Assembly: GCA_031425695.1 (NCBI GenBank)
Contig: JANPJV010000156.1
Span: forward strand, 1-13,410
Source: JANPJV01 sp031425695
GTDB taxonomy: Bacteria > Pseudomonadota > Gammaproteobacteria > Xanthomonadales > SZUA-5
Direction of reading: 5' to 3'
DNA: 13,410 nt
The notes beneath the pieces were generated by a model that did no database searches, was not told the DNA's origin, and saw only the letters and a list, made by a program, of their open reading frames with translations. Shown in pieces: positions 1-5,375 of the stretch. How positions within the stretch are numbered: position 1 is the stretch's first letter; each line of letters starts with the position of its first letter. The position numbers were made by a program, and so were the translations under genes.

Positions 1-9
1 CACCTTGGC

Positions 10-48
10 CGGTAGGCGTTCGGGGGTTGGTGGACCCTTCGCCTACCC
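10..48. repeat. Nested stem-loop in the 148-bp stretch downstream of ung
   Basis: GGTAGGCG (11-18) pairs with CGCCTACC (40-47). Inside the loop GGGT (24-27) pairs with ACCC (34-37), giving a nested hairpin. It lies beyond the ung stop codon and could be a dispersed intergenic repeat or a factor-dependent 3' end. No T-run follows on either strand, so a classical intrinsic terminator is not supported. The rest of 1-148 shows no convincing gene; the short open frames there lack a ribosome-binding site and recognisable sequence. Confidence 0.35.
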
Positions 49-148
49 GTGGGCCCGCACCGCGCCCGGACGCTCTGGCCGGGAAAAGCGCCCCCACATG
101 GACCGGACCCACGTGAAGCCAAGAGCCAACGCCGCCAACAACCGTTTT

Positions 149-895
149 TCAAAGCCGCCAATCCACCGCCCCCAACCCCCGCTTCCGCAGATACTCATTC
201 GCCCGCGAGAAATGGCTGCAGCCGACGAAGCCGCGATAGGCGGACAAGGGTGACGGGTGGGGGGCGCGGAGGATGAGGTGGCGGCGGGGGTCGAGGAGCT
301 TGCCCTTGGCCTGGGCGTAGGCACCCCAGAGCATGAACACCAGGCCCTCGCGCTCGCTGCTCAGCAGGCTGATGATGCGATCGGTGAAGGCTTCCCAACC
401 TTTGCCCTGGTGCGAACCGGCGCGGCCACGCTCGACCGAGAGCACGGCGTTGAGCAGCAGCACGCCGCGCTCGGCCCAGCGTTCGAGACAACCGTGAGTC
501 GGCGGCTCGATACCGAGATCACGCTTCTGTTCGGCGAAGATGTTCACCAGCGAAGGCGGCACCGCGACGCCCACGGGCACCGAGAAACTCAAGCCATGCG
601 CCTGCCCTGGGCCGTGGTACGGGTCCTGGCCGAGGATCACCACCTTGACGTGGTCGAAGGGCGTGCGGTCGAGCGCGCTGAAGATCGCCGGCAACGGCGG
701 ATAGATGTCCTTGCCGCGGGCGCGCTCCTCCAGCAGGAAGCCGCGCAGGGACTGCAGGTTGTCCCCGGTCAGCTCCGGCAGGAGCCGGCGTTTCCAACTC
801 TCCTCGAGACGGATGCGCGCCGGGGGGGTCTGCGCTGCGCGCGGACGCTGTTGATCCTGATCGGGCTCCACGACGAACGCCAACTCGACCGGCAT
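149..895 (-). CDS. ung: Uracil-DNA glycosylase (family 1, Ung)
   Basis: Cytoplasmic DNA repair enzyme that removes uracil from DNA by cleaving the N-glycosidic bond, starting base excision repair. The 248-residue product carries the family 1 signatures in order: water-activating GQDPYH at 89-94 (catalytic Asp91), the uracil-binding LLLN at 146-149, and the DNA-intercalating HPSPLSA loop at 213-219 with His213. E. coli Ung has 229 residues; here about 28 extra polar, Pro/Gln-rich residues precede the usual start of homology (RIRLEESW). The ATG overlaps the stop codon of the upstream receiver gene as TGATG and has no clear Shine-Dalgarno sequence, so translation is probably coupled. No other ATG lies in the N-terminal region. 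It is the last gene of the ftsE-ftsX-receiver-ung unit. Identity is firm; the exact N-terminus is less so. Confidence 0.96.
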   Translation of the reverse strand: MPVELAFVVEPDQDQQRPRAAQTPPARIRLEESWKRRLLPELTGDNLQSLRGFLLEERARGKDIYPPLPAIFSALDRTPFDHVKVVILGQDPYHGPGQAHGLSFSVPVGVAVPPSLVNIFAEQKRDLGIEPPTHGCLERWAERGVLLLNAVLSVERGRAGSHQGKGWEAFTDRIISLLSSEREGLVFMLWGAYAQAKGKLLDPRRHLILRAPHPSPLSAYRGFVGCSHFSRANEYLRKRGLGAVDWRL

Positions 896-1740
896 CAGGC
901 CGTGCGGGTCTGCGCGCGCAGGCTTTGGGCAACGCGCAGCTGGAACGAAATCTTGGTGATCAGCAGGCGCTCTTCGGTCGGCTTCTGCACCAGGTCGTTG
1001 GCGCCCGCGTGCAGCAGCGCGGTCTGGTTGGCGGTGTTGTCGTCGCCGGTCATCACCAGGATCGGCAGGTAGCCCTTGCCATAGGCGAAGCGGCCACGCA
1101 CGACTTCGAGCAGGTCGCCACCGGTCAGCGCACCTTTGAGATAGACGTCGGTGAGCACGATATCCGCGCCGGGCGCGCGGCCGTCAGCCACTGCCTTGTC
1201 GAGAATGTCGATCGCCTCTTCGACGGTAACCACATGATTCACCTTGAGGCCGTGCTTTTCCATCATGCGCCGGGTCGCGACTGCGACCACGCGGCTGTCT
1301 TCGACATACAGCACTTCCCCGACGACCTGCCCCTCGGGCCGGATGTAGCCGCGGATGAAGGTACTCAAGGCCTGGGGGCCGAGAGATTTATCGAAATAGT
1401 CGGTGACGTCGACCGACAGGTCGCGATTGACCAGGCGCTCCTGCACGTCACCGGAAACCACCACGATCGGGATGTAGGCCTGCGGCGAGTTTTCGCGGAT
1501 GTAGCGCGCGAGCTCCATGCCATCCATGTCCGGTAGGCGCAGCGCGGTGGTGACCAGGTCGACCACGCCGTTGGCGAGGTGTTCCTTGGCTTCCTCCGCG
1601 GTGCTGCACGCCAGCACGGTGACCCCGGGCAGGTCCTGATGCAGGAGTTGATCGATGATCTTGCGGACCACCTTGGACCCGTCCACGACCATCACCCGCG
1701 GATTGTCGCTGGTGATATGTCGTGTAACCGATATTTCCAT
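895..1740 (-). CDS. Tandem-receiver response regulator, first receiver degenerate, no output domain
   Basis: A 281-residue cytoplasmic signalling protein built from two CheY-like receiver domains (about 14-132 and 142-272) with no DNA-binding, GGDEF or other effector domain. The second receiver is complete: acidic pair Glu147-Asp148, phosphoacceptor Asp198 in IVLTD, Thr231 and Lys253 before Pro. The first receiver keeps Asp20, Ser97 and Lys118, but Gly21 replaces the second acidic residue and Ala66 (codon at 1543-1545) sits where the phosphoacceptor Asp belongs, just before LRLPDMDG. It should therefore not be phosphorylated at that site. The ATG at 1740 has an AGGA about 11 bases upstream and begins 36 bp after the ftsX stop; the end overlaps the ung start. 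No histidine kinase lies nearby, so its input is unknown. It may act as an adaptor or phosphate sink through protein contacts; that is inference. Confidence 0.9.
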   Translation of the reverse strand: MEISVTRHITSDNPRVMVVDGSKVVRKIIDQLLHQDLPGVTVLACSTAEEAKEHLANGVVDLVTTALRLPDMDGMELARYIRENSPQAYIPIVVVSGDVQERLVNRDLSVDVTDYFDKSLGPQALSTFIRGYIRPEGQVVGEVLYVEDSRVVAVATRRMMEKHGLKVNHVVTVEEAIDILDKAVADGRAPGADIVLTDVYLKGALTGGDLLEVVRGRFAYGKGYLPILVMTGDDNTANQTALLHAGANDLVQKPTEERLLITKISFQLRVAQSLRAQTRTA

Positions 1741-1776
1741 GCGGGTGAGTCCTTTCGTGCCTGCCGAAAACTGCCT

Positions 1777-2769
1777 CTATCGCGGTACCGCTTCGCGCAG
1801 ATGCCGGGCGCTCGCCACCAGTGCGCCCAGCCAGCCGAGGATCGCACCATAGGCGAGCAGCGCGAGTGAACCGCGCAGCCCGAGCCCGCCGATTTCCACG
1901 GCCTCGCCGTAGCTTAGCGTAAGCCGGTCGACCGCGGGTTGTACCGCGGCGATGCCGGCGTAGACCAGCGCCAGCGCCAGCACTGCGCCGATGAGCCCAT
2001 ACCAGAGGCCGATATACAGGAAGGGCCGGCGCACATGCCCATCGCCGGCACCGAGCAACTTGAGGACCATGATCTCGTCGCGCTTGAGCGCGATTTCGAG
2101 GCGAATGGTGTTGCCCACCACCAGCAGCACCGCGAACGCGAGCACCGCGGCGCCGAGCAGGATCACCCGCCGCGCCAGGTCGAGCAGCGACTCCAGCCGC
2201 TCGAGCCAGCGCTTGTCGACCTGCACCCAGTCGATCTCGGCGCGCTGCGCGAGCTCGCTGCGGAACTCCTCGATGCGTGCCGCCCCGTCCGGGGTCAGCC
2301 GCACGATCACCAGCGCCGGCATCGGGTTGGCATCCAGCGCCGACAGCGCGCCGGCGAAATCGCTCAGGGTCCGCAGCTCGGCCAGCGCATCGTCGGGCGA
2401 GCGCACGGTGGCTTCCGCCACTTCCGGCCGCGCATCCAGCGTCGCCGCGAGTTCGAGCGCGCGCTCGACCGGCTCGCCCGCGGCCAGGAAGATCGTGAGG
2501 TCGCCACTCGGGCGCCAGGCGACCGCGGCCTGGTCGATGCGGTCGAGCGCGACGAAACCGAGCGCCGGCAGCACCAGCGCGACCGCGACCACGCCGAGCG
2601 TGAGCAACTGTCCCCAGGGATCGCGCAGCAGCCGGGCCATCCCCGAGCGCATGCCTTCCGCGTGCGAACGCAGCCACGCCCGCCGCGGATTGCGACGCAG
2701 CGAGGTCGGCGACGGCGCTGGCTCGGGGAGCAAGGGCTCTTCGGCGACCGGCTCAGGCGCTGCGTCCAT
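1777..2769 (-). CDS. ftsX: Cell division protein FtsX
   Basis: Membrane subunit of the FtsEX ABC-type complex, which works at the divisome and, in E. coli, controls septal murein hydrolases through EnvC rather than transporting a substrate. The 330-residue product shows the FtsX layout: a cytoplasmic Pro/Glu-rich N-terminal extension (1-30) and basic segment, TM1 at about 56-75, a periplasmic loop of about 125 residues (roughly 76-200), then TM2 (201-221), TM3 (251-275) and TM4 (300-320). The cytoplasmic loop carries NTIRLEIALKRDEIMVLKLLGA followed by RRPFL, the most recognisable FtsX stretch. The start codon lies inside ftsE (17-bp overlap) and is preceded by a strong GGAGG, which fixes this start. 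Direct neighbours are ftsE upstream and the double receiver gene downstream; rpoH, often found after ftsX in gammaproteobacteria, is absent here. Confidence 0.95.
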   Translation of the reverse strand: MDAAPEPVAEEPLLPEPAPSPTSLRRNPRRAWLRSHAEGMRSGMARLLRDPWGQLLTLGVVAVALVLPALGFVALDRIDQAAVAWRPSGDLTIFLAAGEPVERALELAATLDARPEVAEATVRSPDDALAELRTLSDFAGALSALDANPMPALVIVRLTPDGAARIEEFRSELAQRAEIDWVQVDKRWLERLESLLDLARRVILLGAAVLAFAVLLVVGNTIRLEIALKRDEIMVLKLLGAGDGHVRRPFLYIGLWYGLIGAVLALALVYAGIAAVQPAVDRLTLSYGEAVEIGGLGLRGSLALLAYGAILGWLGALVASARHLREAVPR

Positions 2770-3445
2770 ACCATTCCTCCGGGCGGAAGTCGTCGATCAT
2801 GCGTCCCCGATCGAGCACCAGGGTGCGCTTGCGCATGCGCTGGATCAGTGGCAGGTCGTGGCTGGCGATCATCACCGTCGTGCCGTGCTCCTTCAGCGAA
2901 ACGAACAGCGCCATGATCTCGGTGGCGAGCTTGGGATCGAGATTGCCGGTCGGTTCGTCGGCGAGCAGCAACTGCGGCCGTGCGACCAGCGCGCGGGCGA
3001 TGCCAAGACGCTGCTGTTCACCCGTCGAGAGCTCTCCCGGCAGCGCCCGCTCACGCCCGCCGAGGCCGACCTGATCCAGCGCCCGCGACACCCGCGGCGC
3101 GATATCGGCGGGCTCGTAGCCATCGAGGATCATCGGCAGGGCGACATTGGCAAAAGCGTCGCGGTCGACCAGCAGGCGATGGTCCTGGAAGACGAGGCCG
3201 AGCCGGCGTCGATAGGCCGGCAACTGCCGGCGCTTCACCTGGCTGAGATCGTGGCCGAAGGCTTCGATGCGGCCCTCGCTCGGCCGCTCAATCAGCGCCA
3301 GCAGCCGCAGCAGCGTGCTCTTGCCCGCGCCCGAATGCCCGGTCACGAACATCATCTCCCCCGCCTCCACCTCGAAGCTCACGCCGCCAAGCGCCTCCCG
3401 GCCCTCCGCGTACGTCTTCCCGACCCCTTCGAAGCGAATGGACAT
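2753..3445 (-). CDS. ftsE: Cell division ATP-binding protein FtsE
   Basis: ATPase subunit of the FtsEX complex, cytoplasmic, bound to FtsX at the inner membrane. The 230-residue length is typical. Visible motifs: Walker A GHSGAGKST (36-44), Q-loop Gln87 in VFQDHRLL, ABC signature LSTGEQQR (139-146, with Thr in place of the commoner Gly at the third position), Walker B LLLADE (159-164) with catalytic Glu164, the D-loop NLD (168-170), and switch His196. The sequence after Walker B, PTGNLDPKLATEIM, and the VFQDHRLL segment are characteristic of FtsE within the LolD/MacB-like ABC group; the adjoining ftsX confirms the assignment. The ATG at 3445 has no strong Shine-Dalgarno, but a near-consensus -10 lies about 30 bases upstream. 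First gene of the four-gene minus-strand unit. Confidence 0.96.
   Translation of the reverse strand: MSIRFEGVGKTYAEGREALGGVSFEVEAGEMMFVTGHSGAGKSTLLRLLALIERPSEGRIEAFGHDLSQVKRRQLPAYRRRLGLVFQDHRLLVDRDAFANVALPMILDGYEPADIAPRVSRALDQVGLGGRERALPGELSTGEQQRLGIARALVARPQLLLADEPTGNLDPKLATEIMALFVSLKEHGTTVMIASHDLPLIQRMRKRTLVLDRGRMIDDFRPEEWYGRSA
2776..2780 (-). promoter_or_regulatory. Shine-Dalgarno sequence of ftsX inside ftsE
   Basis: GGAGG on the minus strand, six bases before the ATG at 2769, within the last codons of ftsE. It supports the overlapping start of ftsX and independent re-initiation rather than a longer or shorter reading frame. Confidence 0.7.
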
Positions 3446-3474
3446 GCATGAGTCTTCGAGCCAGCAGACGCTCG

Positions 3475-3480
3475 ATTATG
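3475..3480 (-). promoter_or_regulatory. Candidate -10 box of the ftsE-ftsX-receiver-ung unit
   Basis: CATAAT on the minus strand (one mismatch to TATAAT), 29 bases before the ftsE ATG, in the context TTTGCGC-ATAATCGAGC. A closely similar block precedes the GGDEF gene (9408-9413). No convincing -35 hexamer is seen, so this is a candidate only. Confidence 0.4.
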
Positions 3481-3543
3481 CGCAAAGGCGGGCGTGAAAG
3501 AGCAGCAGGACGCCGCCATCCGGACAGCAACAGAAAGATCAAG

Positions 3544-3736
3544 AGTTCAACGCAGAGACGCAGAGACGCAGAGGAAGAAAAAGAGAGAAAAGCAACAAAG
3601 CACCATGGGAGGAGCTCTTGGAGCGCACTTTGGAGCGGGCTTGTCATCGGGCCGAGCACCCATCGAAAAGCTTTTCTCGCATCTCCGCCTTTCTCTCTTT
3701 TGCTGTCTCTGCGTCTCTGCGTCTCTGCGTTGAACT
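3544..3736. repeat. MITE-like inverted repeat A (GCAGAGAC family) between ftsE and the dehydrogenase gene
   Basis: A perfect 30-bp inverted repeat: the left arm 3544-3573 matches the reverse complement of 3707-3736, and weaker similarity (AAAGAGAGAAA) extends inward. Each arm contains three head-to-tail copies of an 8-bp unit, CGCAGAGA, with the last unit ending slightly differently. The core of about 130 bp has no coding content; it includes the palindrome GAAAAGCTTTTC at 3665-3676. The element occupies most of the 304-bp gap between ftsE (start 3445) and the dehydrogenase stop (3750). It resembles the small dispersed, non-coding inverted-repeat elements found in many proteobacterial genomes. 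Copy number cannot be judged from one window, and target-site duplications are not evident. Confidence 0.75.
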
Positions 3737-3749
3737 TTTGACCTTGCTC

Positions 3750-4925
3750 CTAGAGCGGCCACACTTTCCCCTGCGGGTCGAACTCGACGGTGACCTGCTC
3801 CGCCGCGCGGGCGCCGAGGCCAATGACGCACAGCGGACCCTCGCTCATGCCATCGAGATCGAAGGCCTGTTCGAGATCGATCTCGTTGATCGCGCCGGTG
3901 ATGAAGGCGCCCAGGCCCATTTCGGCCGCGAGCAGGAACAGGGTCTGCGACAGATGGCCGGCGTCGAGCTGGATCACGCGGTAGGCCTTGGCATGGTTGC
4001 GATATTTCCAGAAATTGCGCTGGAAGCGCGCGGCGAGGACGATCTGCACTGGCGCGTCGGCGAACCATTCCTGGCCGGCAACGCTCAGCATCGCCAGCTC
4101 GCGCGCAGCTGTGGGGTCGAGCTCACCCATCGGCTCGAGTGCGTGATCGCCGATGTGGTAGTGATAGCGCCCAGGCGCCAGGCCATCGACGCGCTGCACG
4201 ATCAGATAGGCCTCGATCGGGTGCAGCGCACCGCCCGAGGGCGATAGTTTCTTGACCGCGAAGCTGTCGGTCGCGAGCTGGCGCGTACCGTGAGCGCCGA
4301 AGACGGCCTTGAGCGCACGCGCCAAGGTGTACAGCGGCAGCGGGCGAGCGAGGTCGAAATTGCGGCAGGTCGTGCGCTTGCCCAACAGGTCCTCGACCGT
4401 GCCTGTCGGTACCCGCGGCAACGGCAGACGCGCCGCGGGCTCACCGCGCGCATGCAGATGTGTCGGAATAGGGCCGTGCAGCGCGACCAGGTGTTCCAGG
4501 CTCACGCTGCCGTTGCGGCGCGGATCATCGCGGCGGCTATCGACGCCGTGCCAGCGGCTGCGTGCATGCATCTGCGCGGCGGCGGAGAACCACGCCGTGC
4601 GCCGGAGCGCGGTGTCAGCTGCGCGCAGGTTCGCATGCGCGGCGTCATCGCCGATCAGCAGCCCGCGATCGAGCAGTGCGTCGATCATCTCGACGCTGGC
4701 GAACGAAGACAACCGCTCGCGCTCGATCCAGAGCTCGGCGCCGACGCGGCCCAGGAGCTCGATCTCGGCGAGCGTCACGGGCAAAGCCTCGCTGTAGCCG
4801 GGCAGGCGTGCCACCCACGCGCCCGAAGCGCGCACGCCGATACCCCCGCTGAGCAGGTCGCCGAGATCCAGGGTCAGGGTCTCGCCGGCTTCGATGGACA
4901 GGTGCGCGCAGCGACGGATCAGCAT
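3750..4925 (-). CDS. SagB-related FMN dehydrogenase of a peptide-modification cassette (SagB_rel_DH_2 / TIGR04511 type)
   Basis: Nitroreductase-fold flavoenzyme related to SagB/McbC, which oxidise azoline rings to azoles in RiPP maturation. The family trio named from memory (TIGR04509/04510/04511) has no established reaction that I know of. From the ATG at 4925 the protein has 391 residues: an N-terminal region of about 170 residues without a recognised motif, then the dehydrogenase with KRTTCRNF (183-190), LSPSGGALHP (227-236), GRYHYH, and an RFQRNFWKYR...YRVIQLDAGH block whose Lys307-Tyr308 and Gly323-His324 resemble the conserved SagB region, followed by a GLGAFITGAIN segment. I chose 4925 because AGGA sits seven bases upstream; the ATG at 4958 adds 11 residues but has poor spacing. 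It is divergent from the peptide gene across about 180 bp. No YcaO cyclodehydratase is present in the window. Confidence 0.88.
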   Translation of the reverse strand: MLIRRCAHLSIEAGETLTLDLGDLLSGGIGVRASGAWVARLPGYSEALPVTLAEIELLGRVGAELWIERERLSSFASVEMIDALLDRGLLIGDDAAHANLRAADTALRRTAWFSAAAQMHARSRWHGVDSRRDDPRRNGSVSLEHLVALHGPIPTHLHARGEPAARLPLPRVPTGTVEDLLGKRTTCRNFDLARPLPLYTLARALKAVFGAHGTRQLATDSFAVKKLSPSGGALHPIEAYLIVQRVDGLAPGRYHYHIGDHALEPMGELDPTAARELAMLSVAGQEWFADAPVQIVLAARFQRNFWKYRNHAKAYRVIQLDAGHLSQTLFLLAAEMGLGAFITGAINEIDLEQAFDLDGMSEGPLCVIGLGARAAEQVTVEFDPQGKVWPL

Positions 4926-4932
4926 AGGTTGG

Positions 4933-4936
4933 TCCT
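4933..4936 (-). promoter_or_regulatory. Shine-Dalgarno sequence deciding the dehydrogenase start
   Basis: AGGA on the minus strand, seven bases before the ATG at 4925. The alternative ATG at 4958 has only a GAGG about 14 bases away, so the downstream start is preferred. Confidence 0.5.
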
Positions 4937-5069
4937 GAATGTTGAGCCGCAGGTGCATCTTGCGCCAGCAGGACCTCGTTCGCGCGCAGCCGCTGACCGG
5001 GCGCCAGGTGACAGTGCATGGAGCGCAACATGAATCTCGGACAAAGGTGCGTCGCTATGAAACTCCCCG

Positions 5070-5075
5070 TAGTCT
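5070..5075 (+). promoter_or_regulatory. Candidate -10 box for the precursor peptide gene in the divergent intergenic region
   Basis: TAGTCT lies 32 bases before the peptide ATG, with GGGGGA (5099-5104) as a plausible ribosome-binding site. The motif is nearly symmetric (TAGTCTA read as TAGACTA on the other strand), so it could also serve the divergent dehydrogenase gene, though with a long leader. No good -35 element is seen for either direction. The intergenic region 4926-5107 must hold both promoters if both genes have their own. Confidence 0.3.
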
Positions 5076-5107
5076 AGCCACGCAACCGCTCACCAACCGG
5101 GGGAATC

Positions 5108-5356
5108 ATGACGACGACACTGACGCAGGAACATGCATCCACGCTGCTCGACAAGCTGGCCAATGACGACGCTTTCCGCGAGCAACTGCTCGGCGATCCG
5201 GTCTCCGCGATGGCCTCGATCGGCGTCAAGGTCGACCCGGCAACGGTTCCGGCCGTGCGCCGGCTACCGAGCAAGGCCGAAGCCAGTGCGAACACTGACG
5301 CGCTGCAAGCAAGAGTTCAGGCCAAGAGCGGCATGGCGGCGTTCTTCCTTTGCTGA
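5108..5356 (+). CDS. NHLP-related RiPP precursor peptide (mod_pep_NH_fam / TIGR04509 type)
   Basis: Small 82-residue peptide, the likely substrate of the cassette. Residues 13-42 (from LLDKLANDDAFREQLL to GDPVSAMASIGVKV) match the nitrile-hydratase-like leader pattern: short helix, Asp-Asp-Ala-Phe-Arg, then a Asp-Pro...Ala...Gly turn. Residues 43-72 are charged and alanine-rich. The tail KSGMAAFFLC (73-82) is distinct, short and hydrophobic, and holds the only cysteine, as the very last residue. No typical Gly-Gly cleavage site is visible, so the leader/core boundary is unknown. The ATG has a GGGGGA ribosome-binding site at good spacing. It lies between the dehydrogenase (divergent) and the cyclase-like gene (convergent, stops 19 bp apart), exactly the company this family keeps. 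The nature of any modification is unknown. Confidence 0.88.
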   Translation: MTTTLTQEHASTLLDKLANDDAFREQLLGDPVSAMASIGVKVDPATVPAVRRLPSKAEASANTDALQARVQAKSGMAAFFLC

Positions 5357-5375
5357 AACGCAGGGTGCGCCCGCG

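Noticed and set aside
257..1072. Long plus-strand open frame opposite ung and the receiver gene
   Set aside because: Composition is Arg/His/Glu-rich nonsense typical of the antisense of a GC-rich gene, and the minus strand has clear conserved motifs throughout.
1991..3451. 486-codon plus-strand open frame over ftsE and ftsX
   Set aside because: Antisense of two firmly identified genes; Ser/Arg-rich with no recognisable domain.
3551..3574. Tandem CGCAGAGA units as a possible CRISPR-like array
   Set aside because: Units are 8 bp, directly adjacent with no spacers, and mirrored at 3707-3730; this is a repeat arm, not an array.
3665..3676. Palindrome GAAAAGCTTTTC as a regulator operator
   Set aside because: It is in the core of repeat A, far from any likely promoter, and a single 12-bp palindrome is not enough to call a binding site.
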